DNA from: Streptomyces flavidovirens DSM 40150
Lineage (GTDB): Bacteria; Actinomycetota; Actinomycetes; Streptomycetales; Streptomycetaceae
Length of the DNA: 64,000 bases
Reading direction: 5' to 3'
NCBI RefSeq assembly: GCF_000429085.1
Contig: NZ_AUBE01000013.1
Span: forward strand, 1-64,000
Part shown: in pieces, positions 24,188-32,960 of the stretch
Numbering within the stretch: position 1 is the stretch's first letter
Layout: every line of letters starts with the position of its first letter
Program-made: the position numbers and the translations under genes
Notes under the pieces: generated by a model
The model's database searches: none
What the model was told of the DNA's origin: nothing
What the model saw: only the letters and a program-made list of their open reading frames with translations

Positions 24188-25347
24188 CGCAGGGCTTCTC
24201 CTGTCTCGGCGTCGAAGACATGTGTGAGCCGCGGGTCCGCGGTCACCCGCACGGTGTCGCCCCGGTCCAGGAACACTTCCGGACCGGTCTGTACGACGAG
24301 GGGCTCGGCCACTCCGGCGAGGGTGAGCGTGGCGATGCCCGACTCCAGGAGCGGTTCGTGCGCGCTGACCTCGGCCGGTACGGCGGCCACACCGTCCCCA
24401 CCGCCGGACAGCCGGTCACCGCCGAGCCGCAAATCCCCCCGCCGGTCGCCGCTGAGCCGCAGATCCTCCTGCCGGTCGCCGCCGAGCCGCAGATCCTCGG
24501 GCCTGATCCCCAGCACCACCTCCCGCCCCACCGTGAGCCGCACCGGAACAGCCAGCCGCACCGTGTCCGAGAGCCGTACGAACCCTCCCGCCTCGGCGAC
24601 CCCAGGCAGCAGATTGATCGCGGGCTCCCCGACGAAGTCGGCCACGAAGAGATTCGCCGGACTGTCGTAGATCTCGTACGGCGTGCCGAGCTGCTGGATG
24701 ACGCCGTCCTTCATGACGGCGATGCGGTCGGCGAGCGACAGCGCCTCCTCCTGGTCGTGCGTGACCAGAATGGTGGTGTGGCCCAAGTCCTGCTGGATGC
24801 GCTTGAGTTCGCGGCGTGTGGTGTCGCGCTGCGCCGCGTCCAGGTGGGAGAGCGGCTCGTCGAGCAGCAGTACGTCCGGCTCGCGGATCAGCGCCCGCGC
24901 CAGCGCCACCCGCTGCTTCTGGCCGCTGGACAGCCCGCCCGGCCTCGCGTCGAGCAGCTTCGTCAGACCGATCCGCTCGGCCATGTCCCGTACGCGCGAC
25001 GCCACTTCCCCGCGTGGCGTGCCGCGCGCCGCGAGCCCGAACCCGAGGTTGCCGGCGACGGTGAGCGGCGGGTACAGCGCGTAGTTCTCGAAGGCGACCC
25101 CGATATTGCGCTGCTGGGCGGGGACCTTCACCACCGATTCGCCGCCTACGAGGATGTCCCCGCCGGTCACCTCCTCCAGGCCCGCGATCATCCGCAACGT
25201 GGTGGACTTGCCGCAGCCGGAAGGGCCGAGCAGGCCGAGCAGCTCCCCGGAGCGCAGCTCCAGGTCGATGCCGCGTACGGCCTCCACCTGGGGGCGGCCC
25301 CGCGCCGCGTAGGTTTTGCGCAAGGCGCACAGTGCCAGCTCAGTCAC
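24184..25347 (-). CDS. ABC transporter ATP-binding protein (UgpC/MsmK type), copy 1
   Basis: 387-residue ATPase energising the sugar/polyol importer. Walker A GPSGCGKST, signature LSSGQKQR, Walker B LLLDEP and the switch LVTHDQEE are intact, and a TOBE-type regulatory domain follows (about 240-387). Between residues about 282 and 312 lies a 10-residue tandem repeat from a 30-bp DNA repeat inserted in that domain. GTG start with GGAGG; it overlaps the DeoR gene by 8 bp. The operon holds a second, quite different ATPase (26209-27351), so the importer may use a heterodimer, as in the rhizobial glycerol system GlpS/GlpT (knowledge of that family; application here is inference). Confidence 0.92.
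   Translation of the reverse strand: MTELALCALRKTYAARGRPQVEAVRGIDLELRSGELLGLLGPSGCGKSTTLRMIAGLEEVTGGDILVGGESVVKVPAQQRNIGVAFENYALYPPLTVAGNLGFGLAARGTPRGEVASRVRDMAERIGLTKLLDARPGGLSSGQKQRVALARALIREPDVLLLDEPLSHLDAAQRDTTRRELKRIQQDLGHTTILVTHDQEEALSLADRIAVMKDGVIQQLGTPYEIYDSPANLFVADFVGEPAINLLPGVAEAGGFVRLSDTVRLAVPVRLTVGREVVLGIRPEDLRLGGDRQEDLRLSGDRRGDLRLGGDRLSGGGDGVAAVPAEVSAHEPLLESGIATLTLAGVAEPLVVQTGPEVFLDRGDTVRVTADPRLTHVFDAETGEALR
24413..24502 (-). repeat. 30-bp in-frame tandem repeat in ABC ATPase
   Basis: Three units begin at 24413, 24443 and 24473, each close to cggtcgccgcygagccgcag plus ten more bases. They encode repeating LRL-GDR-type decapeptides within the C-terminal regulatory domain of the ATPase. 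Confidence 0.85.
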
Positions 25348-26212
25348 GGTCCGGGCCTCCCGTCACGGCAGCGGCCACCCCGGTCGCCGCCACAGTCCCC
25401 GTCCCCGTCCTCGTCGCCGTCACCGTGGGGCACACCTCGTACGGAACCTTGTGGTCGTCGAGGTCGCGCAGCAGCTCCGCCGACGCCCCGTCGTCGACCA
25501 GCACCAGATCGAAGCGGGAGAGCGGGGCGAGCCGGTGCAGGGCGACGCGGCCGAGCTTGGAGTGGTCGAGCAGCAGCACGTTCTTCGCGGCGGAGTCGAG
25601 CATGGCCCGCTTGACGGAGACGATGTGCTGCTCCTGGTGGTAGGCGAAGCCGCCGGAGACGGCGGACGTCGACGTGAAGCAGATGTCCACCTGGAGGAGC
25701 TGGACGGCTTCCATGCACGAGACGCCCAGGAACGACGAGTGCAGCGGATCGTAGTCGCCGCCGAGCGCCATCAGGTGGATGCCGCGCTCGCTCGACAGCA
25801 GCGTCAGCGCTTCGAGGAAGTTGGTGACCACGGTCAGCGGAGTGATGGAGGCGGAGCCGAGCCGGCGCGCGATCTCCAGCGTGGACGTCGAGTCGTCGAG
25901 CATCACCGCCATGCCGGGCTCGATGAGCCCCAGCGCGTGCTCGGCGACGGCGGCCTTCTGCGCGCGCATCGTCTTGAGCCGGTACGCGACGTTCGACTCG
26001 AACACGCCGGACGGCTGGGCCGTCACCCCGCCCCTGAACTTCCTGACCAGCCCCTGCCGTTCGAGCTCGTCGAGGTCCCGGTGGATGGTCATCAGGCTGA
26101 CGTCGAAGCGCTCCGCCAGCTCGGCGGCGGTCGCCGAACCCGCTGCGAGGACCCGCTCCGCGATGGCCGCCTGGCGGGGCCCGGGCCCGCGCTCCCGCTG
26201 GTCGCCGCTCAC
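25340..26212 (-). CDS. DeoR/GlpR-family transcriptional regulator
   Basis: 290-residue DeoR-type repressor. The N-terminal winged helix (about 14-65, AAELAERFDVSLMTIHRDLDEL) is followed by the sugar-phosphate-sensing domain (about 75-255) with the family features MLDDSTS and VVTN. The last 30 residues are a low-complexity Thr/Val/Ala/Gly tail. It sits inside the operon it presumably controls, overlapping both neighbours (GTGA with the upstream ATPase gene, 8 bp with the downstream one). DeoR repressors normally respond to a phosphorylated sugar, here plausibly the product of the operon's FGGY kinase. Operator not identified. Confidence 0.92.
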   Translation of the reverse strand: MSGDQRERGPGPRQAAIAERVLAAGSATAAELAERFDVSLMTIHRDLDELERQGLVRKFRGGVTAQPSGVFESNVAYRLKTMRAQKAAVAEHALGLIEPGMAVMLDDSTSTLEIARRLGSASITPLTVVTNFLEALTLLSSERGIHLMALGGDYDPLHSSFLGVSCMEAVQLLQVDICFTSTSAVSGGFAYHQEQHIVSVKRAMLDSAAKNVLLLDHSKLGRVALHRLAPLSRFDLVLVDDGASAELLRDLDDHKVPYEVCPTVTATRTGTGTVAATGVAAAVTGGPDRD

Positions 26213-27351
26213 TCGGTGATCCTTCGCCCCGGCCGCCCCTCGGCGTCGTCCGCCGCGAACAGCAGCAGGCTCTCCGGCCGTACGGTCAGCCTCACCGGCG
26301 TGTCGGGCCGCAGCCCGGCGGCGTCCGCGCGCGGCACGACCAGCGACAGGTGCTGTCCGCCGAGCCGTACGGTGACCTCGGTGGCGCGGCCCAGGACTTC
26401 GGTGATGTAGACGCTGCCCACCAGCTCGATGGCGCCCGGCCCGAGGGCCGGGGAACCCAGGGACAGATCGCGCGGCCTGACCCCGATCTGCACGGCTGTG
26501 CCGGGTGCGACGGACCGTACCGGCGGCGCGGCCGGCGACGTCAGCGGAATCTCGAAGAACCGGTCGGCGGACATGAAGGCGCCGTCAGCCGTGACGGTCC
26601 CCGGCAGCAGGTTGATGCGGGGCCTGCCGAAGGAACGGGCGACGAAGGTGTCGTACGGCTGGTGCCAGATCTCCTCGCGGGTGCCGGTCTGGACGATCCG
26701 GCCTTCCCTGATCACCCCGATACGGTCGCCGAGCGCCAGCGCCTCCACCGAGTCGTGCGTGACGTACAGGGTCGTGGTGCGCCGGACGGCGCCGATGGCC
26801 TTCAGCTCGGCGCGCATCGCCTGGCGGAGCTTCGCGTCGAGGTGGGACAGCGGCTCGTCGAGGAGGAACGCGCGGGCGGGGCGCACCAGGACGCGGCCGA
26901 GAGCGACGCGCTGGCGCTGCCCGTTGGACAGCCGGCCGACGGGGCGCTCCAGGAGCGCGCCGATGCCCAGGAGGTCCGCGACGGCGCCGACGCGCTCGCG
27001 GGCCTCGGCGGCGGGCAGCTTGTAGCGGGGGGAGCGCAGGGGGGAGGCGAGATTGTCGTACGCGCTGCGGTGCGGGTAGAGGGCGTACGACTCGAAGCAC
27101 ATCGCGACGCCCCGGTCGTACGGCTCGACTCCCGTCATGTCGGTGCCGTCGAGCGAGACCGTCCCCGCCCGGGGCTCCTCCAGCCCCGCGACGGTCTTGA
27201 GCGTCGTGGTCTTGCCCGCGCCGGACGGCCCGAGCAGGCAGAAGAACTCCCCTTCCGCGACGTCAAGATCGAGTCCGTCGAGCGCGATGTTCTTGCCGTA
27301 CGACTTATGAATCCCGCGCAGCGAGATGGCAGCGGTCGGAGCGGTCCGCAT
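26209..27351 (-). CDS. ABC transporter ATP-binding protein (UgpC type), copy 2
   Basis: 380-residue second ATPase of the importer. Walker A GPSGAGKTT, signature LSNGQRQR, Walker B FLLDEPLSHLDA and YVTHDSVEA are intact, with a TOBE-type C-terminus. The start ATG at 27351 overlaps the permease stop in the sequence TGATG, so translation is probably coupled; the longer upstream frame lies inside the permease gene. It differs from copy 1 in its signature, in an RSPRYKLPAAEAR helical region and in lacking the tandem repeat. Having two distinct ATPases in one importer operon is uncommon; elsewhere one UgpC/MsiK protein usually serves several importers. Confidence 0.92.
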   Translation of the reverse strand: MRTAPTAAISLRGIHKSYGKNIALDGLDLDVAEGEFFCLLGPSGAGKTTTLKTVAGLEEPRAGTVSLDGTDMTGVEPYDRGVAMCFESYALYPHRSAYDNLASPLRSPRYKLPAAEARERVGAVADLLGIGALLERPVGRLSNGQRQRVALGRVLVRPARAFLLDEPLSHLDAKLRQAMRAELKAIGAVRRTTTLYVTHDSVEALALGDRIGVIREGRIVQTGTREEIWHQPYDTFVARSFGRPRINLLPGTVTADGAFMSADRFFEIPLTSPAAPPVRSVAPGTAVQIGVRPRDLSLGSPALGPGAIELVGSVYITEVLGRATEVTVRLGGQHLSLVVPRADAAGLRPDTPVRLTVRPESLLLFAADDAEGRPGRRITE

Positions 27352-28193
27352 CAGGACTTCACCGCCCCGAAAGACAGCCCGCGCACCAGGTACCTCTGGA
27401 TGGTGAGCGCCAGCAGCAGCGGCGGGATCACCGACACCAGCGCCGCCGCGGCCGTCAGGTTGTATTTGGGCCGGTCGCCGCCAAGGAACGAGAGCGCGCC
27501 GACCGTGACCGTCTGGGCTTCCGACGACGTCAGGATGAGCGGGAAGACGAAGTTGTTCCAGGCGAAGATGAAGGCGAGCAGCGAGACCGCGGCGATGCCC
27601 GGCTTGACCAGCGGCAGGGCGACTTTGAAGAAGGCCTGTTTCCTTGTGTAGCCGTCGAGCAGCGCGGCCTGTTCCAGCTCGGGGGAGAGGTCGGAGAAGT
27701 ACGAGCGCATGATCCAGACGATCAGCGGGAGCGTGACGAGCTGGAGCACCCAGATCATGCCGAGGTACGTGTCGAAGAGCCCGAGCTGCTGGTAGAGCAC
27801 GAACAGCGGGATGATCACGGTGAGTTCGGGCGCGAACCGGAAGGACAGCAGGGTGAACATGAGGTTCTCCGAGCCACGGAACCTCCATCGGGCGGCGGCG
27901 TACGCGGCGGGCAGCCCGATCACCAGGGACAGCCCCACAGCCCCCAGCGACACCACCAGGCTGTTGACGAAGAACCGCAGGAACGGCACGCCCTCATCGC
28001 TCCCGGCCCCGAGCACGGTCTGGTACGAGTCGAGGGTGGGCGTGAACGAGAAATACGTACTGAACAGCTCGTTCGCCGGCTTCAGCGAAAGAATGATCAT
28101 CCAGGCGATCGGAAAGAGCGCGAAGACGAAGTACAGAATCAGCGCCCCGTCCGCGGCGACAGCGATCAGTTTGCCCCTCACCCCGCGCTTCAC
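27351..28193 (-). CDS. ABC sugar/polyol permease (MalG type)
   Basis: 280-residue inner-membrane permease with six predicted helices. The EAA-type cytoplasmic loop, contacting the ATPase, is EQAALLDGYTRKQAFFKVALP near residue 180. The start GTG at 28193 overlaps the preceding permease stop as GTGA; the longer frame runs inside that gene and lacks similarity. It pairs with the MalF-type permease at 28190-29149. Substrate would be delivered by the lipoprotein encoded first in the operon. Confidence 0.92.
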   Translation of the reverse strand: MKRGVRGKLIAVAADGALILYFVFALFPIAWMIILSLKPANELFSTYFSFTPTLDSYQTVLGAGSDEGVPFLRFFVNSLVVSLGAVGLSLVIGLPAAYAAARWRFRGSENLMFTLLSFRFAPELTVIIPLFVLYQQLGLFDTYLGMIWVLQLVTLPLIVWIMRSYFSDLSPELEQAALLDGYTRKQAFFKVALPLVKPGIAAVSLLAFIFAWNNFVFPLILTSSEAQTVTVGALSFLGGDRPKYNLTAAAALVSVIPPLLLALTIQRYLVRGLSFGAVKS

Positions 28194-29149
28194 TTGGGCA
28201 CCTCCGCCGCCCGGTTCTGGATCTTCCCGAGATAGCGCACCAGCACCATCGTCACCAGGTACACCACCGCCCACAGCACGATCATGTAGCTGATCCCGAA
28301 CGAGTACCGCTGGAAGCGGATCGCCTCCAGGTACGCCCGGATCTGGAGCACCACGGTCGAGTCACCGGGCCCGCCCTCCGTCAGGGCGTAGATGATGTCG
28401 AAGACCTTCAGCGAGTCCATGAACCGGAAGATCACCGCGACCAGGACGTACGGCCACAGCATCGGCAGCGTCAGCTTCCGGAACGTGAACCACCAGCCGG
28501 CCCCGTCCACCGCCGCCGCTTCGAACGGCGACGTGGGCAGCGACCGCAGCCCCGCCAGGGCCAGGATCGCCACGAAGGGCGTGTAGACCCACACGTCCAC
28601 CGCGATCGACGACAGCAGCGCGCCCGCCGGGGTGTCCGTCCACTGAACACCCCCCATCCCGAAGGGTTTCAGCAGGTGGTTCACGACCCCCACGCTCGGC
28701 TGGAGCATCAGCTTCCACATGATCGCGGCGATCACGGGCGCGATCATCAGCGGCAGGATGAGGATCTTCTCCAGTACGCGCCCGACGAGCGTGGAGCGAT
28801 GCAGCAGCAGCGCCACTCCCACCCCCAGCACCGTCTCCACGGCTGCCGCTCCCACCGCGTACAGCACCGTCACCCGGGCCGAGTCCCAGAACGACGACTC
28901 ACTGAAGATCCGCCGGTAGTTCTCAAGGCCGACCATGTCCGGCTGCGGCTTGCTCGCCGCGAAGTCGAAGAGCGTGTAGTACAGCCCGAGCCCGAAGGGA
29001 TACAGAATCCCGCCGGTGAGGAGCAAGGCGGGCACGATCAGCAGATACGGCCGCAGCGAACGCCGCCAGCGCGGTACGACGCGCGCCGGCGGCCCGCTTC
29101 CCTCGCGTGAGGCCGCCCCGTGGCCGGTCTCGCTGAGGGACGACGACAT
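28190..29149 (-). CDS. ABC sugar/polyol permease (MalF type)
   Basis: 319-residue permease with a short cytoplasmic N-terminus and six helices, first at about 31-55 (LRPYLLIVPALLLTGGILYP). The EAA loop is FEAAAVDGAGWWFTFRKLTLP near residue 217. The start is either ATG 29149 or GTG 29161; the latter would overlap the lipoprotein stop as GTGA, the pattern used elsewhere in this operon. I list the ATG. It forms the channel with the MalG-type permease. Confidence 0.91.
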   Translation of the reverse strand: MSSSLSETGHGAASREGSGPPARVVPRWRRSLRPYLLIVPALLLTGGILYPFGLGLYYTLFDFAASKPQPDMVGLENYRRIFSESSFWDSARVTVLYAVGAAAVETVLGVGVALLLHRSTLVGRVLEKILILPLMIAPVIAAIMWKLMLQPSVGVVNHLLKPFGMGGVQWTDTPAGALLSSIAVDVWVYTPFVAILALAGLRSLPTSPFEAAAVDGAGWWFTFRKLTLPMLWPYVLVAVIFRFMDSLKVFDIIYALTEGGPGDSTVVLQIRAYLEAIRFQRYSFGISYMIVLWAVVYLVTMVLVRYLGKIQNRAAEVPK

Positions 29150-29157
29150 GAAAGCCG

Positions 29158-30582
29158 TCACCCGACCTTGGAAGCCAGGTCGCCCGCCAGCCCGTTCAGA
29201 ACCGACTTGGCGTTCTTGCCGCCGTATATTTCCTGGAGCGAGGCCGCCCAGCTCGTCGTCGCGTCGAAGAACTGCTCCTGCGGTGTGAACTGGATTTTCG
29301 TCTGGTCGACGACCGTCTCGAAGGTCTCGATGAAGCCTTCCAGCCCCTTCATCTTGTCCTTGTAAGCCGCGTCCTGGCTGATCGACTTTCTCACCGGGTC
29401 GATGTGGTTGCCCTCGATCGCCGCTTTGCGCAGATGCTCCTTGCCGGTGGCCCACTGCAGGAACAGCCACGCCGCGTGCTTGTTCTTGCTCTTGGCGTTC
29501 ATGCCGAGCGACCAGATCCACATGTTCGTGGCGAGCGATCCGCCGGGCCCCTTCGGCCCCGGATGGAAGGCGATCTTCCCGGCGGCCGGCGACGCGCCTT
29601 TCACCGCCTGGAAGTACGCGGCCGTATCGGCGTCGAAGAGCATCCCGGCCTTCTTCGCGCCGAGGTCGCTGGAGCACTGGTACCAGGTGTACGAGGTCCA
29701 GGACGGCGGCCCGCCCTTCTTCACCATCTCGGCCCAGTCCTGGGTGAAGGCGACGGCTTCGGGCGTATTCATGGCGGGCTTGACCTTCCCGCCCTCAACC
29801 GTGAAGTCCTTCAGCCCGAACCGCGAGTACATCGTCATGAAGCCGGGGTGGATCGTCGCCCAGCTCCGCGACCCGCGCACCGCGACGCCGTACATCCCGT
29901 CGAAACCGGCGCCCGGCGCCTTGCGCTTGATGACACCCGAGATCTCGCGCAGCTCGTCGAAGGTCTCGGCCGGCTTCAGTCCCAGCTTCTTGAAGACCTC
30001 GGTGTTGTACGCGACGACGTTCGTCTCCCAGCCCCACGGCAGCGCGTACTGCCCGCCCTGCCCGAGCGGCGCGCCCGCTTCGAGCGACCACTGATCGGCC
30101 TGCAGCAGGTTGGGAAAGAAGTCGCCCTGGTCCCACTCACTTCCCGTCGCCGAGGAGTTGCTCATCCAGGGCCCCAGATCCTCCAGCCACCCCGGAGGCC
30201 CGTACTGCCAGACCATGTAGGCGCCGAGCATGAAGATGTCGTACGAGGCGCGCCCGCTGGACAGATCGACGGTGAGCTTGTCGAAGTAGTTGTCCTCGGG
30301 GAAGACGTCGTACTCGACCTTGATGCCGGTCTTCTCGGTGAAGGACTTGAGGTCGGCGATCAGCGCATCGGTGTACGGGTGCTTGTTGAGCAGCGCCTTG
30401 ACCGTCTTCCCCTTCGCCTTCTTCCAGTCGAAGGAGCCGGTGACGTCGTCGGCGGCCGACCCGCCGCCCTTCTTGCTCTCGCCGCCGCCGAAGCCGGCGC
30501 CGCAGGCGCTCAGCAGGGGGGTGGCGGAAGCGGCCGCCGTGAGCGCGAGGAACCGCCGCCGGTCATGTACGCGCATGTCCAT
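29158..30582 (-). CDS. ABC extracellular solute-binding lipoprotein
   Basis: 474-residue substrate-binding protein and first gene of the operon. The N-terminus DRRRFLALTAAA is a twin-arginine-like signal, and the lipobox LLSAC gives lipidated Cys27, so the mature protein would be membrane-anchored outside. The rest follows family 1 sugar-binding proteins (YDVFPEDNYFDKLTVDLSSG, DIFMLGAY, and the WLFLQWATG region near the end). GGAGG lies 6 nt before the ATG. Substrate unknown; the kinase and DeoR regulator in the operon favour a sugar or polyol rather than an oligosaccharide. Confidence 0.9.
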   Translation of the reverse strand: MDMRVHDRRRFLALTAAASATPLLSACGAGFGGGESKKGGGSAADDVTGSFDWKKAKGKTVKALLNKHPYTDALIADLKSFTEKTGIKVEYDVFPEDNYFDKLTVDLSSGRASYDIFMLGAYMVWQYGPPGWLEDLGPWMSNSSATGSEWDQGDFFPNLLQADQWSLEAGAPLGQGGQYALPWGWETNVVAYNTEVFKKLGLKPAETFDELREISGVIKRKAPGAGFDGMYGVAVRGSRSWATIHPGFMTMYSRFGLKDFTVEGGKVKPAMNTPEAVAFTQDWAEMVKKGGPPSWTSYTWYQCSSDLGAKKAGMLFDADTAAYFQAVKGASPAAGKIAFHPGPKGPGGSLATNMWIWSLGMNAKSKNKHAAWLFLQWATGKEHLRKAAIEGNHIDPVRKSISQDAAYKDKMKGLEGFIETFETVVDQTKIQFTPQEQFFDATTSWAASLQEIYGGKNAKSVLNGLAGDLASKVG

Positions 30583-30962
30583 CCCCGACCTCCGCCACCA
30601 CGTGCAGTCGATTGGTTAACAGAGCTTCGGACAGCGGTAGTTGGGCGTCAATCCCCCGCGCAACGGAAAATCTCGGTGCACAGTGAGAACTTCACACACG
30701 GCGCCGATACGCGCGGCAGGATCGTGTACGGCCCGACGAACCCACCAGCGCCACAGCACCCGCCGACCGAGCCCCTGACCCACCACCCCAGCCGTCCACC
30801 GCTCGAGGACGAAACCGCCGACCGGCCCCCGGCTCACCGCCCCAGCCCGTCCGGCGTTTGAGGACTTTCGGGAAGGGGCGGGTAGGGGAAATCGCATCGT
30901 GAGCACGCGCGGGACCCCCCGGCCACAGCGGCCAGGGGGTCCCTTGAACTGCGACGCCTCGC
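30583..30962. other. Intergenic region upstream of the sugar operon
   Basis: No gene supported. It should contain the promoter for the eight-gene operon; a palindromic GTTAAC lies at 30615-30620 near the lipoprotein start, but I cannot place convincing -10/-35 boxes. The far end holds the terminator of the preceding amino acid permease (30911-30943). Confidence 0.5.
30911..30943 (-). terminator. Amino acid permease 1 terminator
   Basis: Arms 30911-30924 and 30930-30943 pair over 14 bp with one wobble around a 5-nt loop, 19 bp after the permease stop. Confidence 0.75.
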
Positions 30963-32840
30963 TCAGTCTTCCTTGGTCGCGGCAGCGTCCGACGCAGATT
31001 CGGCCTTCGCGTCGGCCTTCGCCTCGGCCTCGGCCACGACATCGGCCACGGCCTTGGCCACAGCCTCAGCGACGGCCTCGGAGACAGCTTCCGAGACGGC
31101 CTTCGTGACGGCCGCGGTGGTCTTCGTCACGGCTTCGGCCACGGCCTTCGTGACAGCCTCCGTAACGGCCTCGACGGCAGCCTCGCCGGCGCCGGCCTCC
31201 GGGACCGCTACCGCGGCAGCCTCGGCAACGGCCACCGATTCGGCCTCACCAGTGGCCTCCACGGCGGGCTCGCCGCCGGCCTTCGCGAGGGCGACCGCGT
31301 CGGCCTCGGCGACAACCACCGCAGCCGACTCACCAGCAGACCCGGCCGGGACAGCGGCCGGGACACCAGCCGGGACAGCGGCCGCAGCCCCCTCACCCGC
31401 GGCCACCACCCCGGACTCACCCACCGGCGTCCGCACCATCTGCAGCACAAACCCCGCCACAGCCAGGAACAGCGTCAGACCACCGCTCCAGTACAGCTGC
31501 AGCCGAGTGCCCTCCTCACGGGCCATCAGCACGAACACCGCCGCCATGCCCGCGAGCGCCACCCAGGTCAGCACCGGGTAGAGCCACATCTTCACGACAA
31601 GCTTCTCCGGCGCCTCGCGCTCGGTCCGCCGGCGCAGCACCAGTTGCGAGACGGCGATGAAGATCCACACGACCAGGATCAGCGCGCCGATCATGTTGAG
31701 CAGCCACTGGAAGATGTCGTTCGGCCGCCAGTAGCTGAGCAGCACGCACACGAAGCCGAACACGGAAGACACCAGCACGGCCGTACGCGGCACACCGCCG
31801 TAGACCGCCCCGAGCGCCTTCGGCCCCTGACGGCGCGAAACCAGCGAGCACGCCATGCGCGAGGCGCCGTAGATGTTGGCGTTCATCGCCGACAACAAGG
31901 CGACCAGCACGACCACGTTCATGATCTGACCGGCGGCGGGGATACCCAGGTGGTCGAGGGTCGCGACGTACGGCCCCTTCTCCACAACAGCCTTGTCGTT
32001 CCACGGCACCAGCGTGACGATGACCGCCATCGAGCCGATGTAGAAGATCGCGATGCGCCACATCGCCGTACGCACGGCCTTCGCGACGCCCTCGATGGGA
32101 CGCTCCGACTCGGCCGCGGCGATGGTGACCGTCTCCAGGCCGCCGTACGCGAACACCGACGCCAGCAGGCCGACGATCAGCCCCTCGGACCCGTTCGGCA
32201 TGAAGCCGCCGATGCCCGTGAGATTTCCCGAGCCCGGCGCAGTCGCGTCGGAGCCCGGCAGGAAGCCCACGATCGCGAGCACGCCGATACCGAGAAACAC
32301 GACGATCGCGCCGACCTTGAGCGCGGCGAACCAGAACTCGAACTCGCCGAAGTTCTTCACGGCCGCCAGGTTCGTGCAGCAGAACACCAGCATGAAGAGG
32401 GCGACCCACGCCCACTCCGGGGTGTCAGGGAACCAGCCGACCATGATCTTCGCGGCGCCGATGCCCTCAAGGCCGACCGCGACACAGAGCAGGAACCAGA
32501 ACGCCCAGCCCGCCGTGAAGCCGGCCCACGGGCCGATGGCGCGCTCGGCGTGCACGGAGAAGGAGCCGGAGGCCGGGTTGGCGGCCGACATCTCACCGAG
32601 CATGCGCATCACGAGCATCACCAGCAGCCCGGATATCGCATAAGCGACGATGATCGAAGGGCCGGCGGCGGCGATGCCCGCACCCGACCCGACGAAGAGT
32701 CCCGCACCGATGACGCCACCGAGGGCGATCATCGACAAATGGCGTTGCTTGAGTCCGTGCGTGAGCGGCGAGTCGACCTTGTTGCCGATGTCGACAGCGC
32801 CGACATCCTCGACGGGCGCCGGCGCGGAAGTCCGAGACAT
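30963..32840 (-). CDS. Amino acid permease (APC/AAT type) with long Ala/Val-rich tail
   Basis: 625-residue amino acid:proton symporter-like permease. Residues about 25-470 form the usual 12-helix core, beginning HGLKQRHLSMIALGGVIGAG and sharing FGEFEFWFAALKV and EREAPEKLVVKMWLYP with its two paralogues. From about residue 475 to the end there is a roughly 150-residue low-complexity tail of Ala, Val, Glu and Lys with a repeated EAVTKAV/EAVAEAV pattern, predicted to be helical and cytoplasmic. Neither paralogue has such a tail. The ATG at 32840 aligns with family starts. Substrate unknown; the family takes up aromatic amino acids, proline, GABA, asparagine and others. Confidence 0.9.
   Translation of the reverse strand: MSRTSAPAPVEDVGAVDIGNKVDSPLTHGLKQRHLSMIALGGVIGAGLFVGSGAGIAAAGPSIIVAYAISGLLVMLVMRMLGEMSAANPASGSFSVHAERAIGPWAGFTAGWAFWFLLCVAVGLEGIGAAKIMVGWFPDTPEWAWVALFMLVFCCTNLAAVKNFGEFEFWFAALKVGAIVVFLGIGVLAIVGFLPGSDATAPGSGNLTGIGGFMPNGSEGLIVGLLASVFAYGGLETVTIAAAESERPIEGVAKAVRTAMWRIAIFYIGSMAVIVTLVPWNDKAVVEKGPYVATLDHLGIPAAGQIMNVVVLVALLSAMNANIYGASRMACSLVSRRQGPKALGAVYGGVPRTAVLVSSVFGFVCVLLSYWRPNDIFQWLLNMIGALILVVWIFIAVSQLVLRRRTEREAPEKLVVKMWLYPVLTWVALAGMAAVFVLMAREEGTRLQLYWSGGLTLFLAVAGFVLQMVRTPVGESGVVAAGEGAAAAVPAGVPAAVPAGSAGESAAVVVAEADAVALAKAGGEPAVEATGEAESVAVAEAAAVAVPEAGAGEAAVEAVTEAVTKAVAEAVTKTTAAVTKAVSEAVSEAVAEAVAKAVADVVAEAEAKADAKAESASDAAATKED
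30966..31420 (-). repeat. Low-complexity repetitive coding segment (permease tail)
   Basis: The DNA is dominated by degenerate gcctcggcgacggcct-like units and encodes the EAV(T/A)(K/E)AV tail of the permease. The opposite strand is also open (30973-31581) but would give an equally low-complexity Ala/Ser/Thr peptide, which I regard as a shadow. Confidence 0.7.
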
Positions 32841-32960
32841 GGGTGTGCCCTGTTCAGTAGCTGAGACCGGGGGGAACAGACGCCACAGTGTGAGTACGCG
32901 CACCGTCCACAGGGAACACTTGACCGCTATACGGACACCACGCTCACACTTTGTGAACGA

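Noticed and set aside
24413..24502. Possible CRISPR array
   Set aside because: The 30-bp units are directly adjacent with no spacers, lie in frame in an ATPase gene, and no cas gene is present.
21706..30582. Mobile element or genomic island carrying the sugar operon
   Set aside because: No integrase, transposase, tRNA junction or direct repeats at its ends; codon use looks like the neighbours by eye.
30973..31581. Plus-strand frame encoding an Ala/Ser/Thr-rich peptide opposite the permease tail
   Set aside because: Antisense of a low-complexity coding segment; the permease frame is continuous with a recognised family, the other is not.
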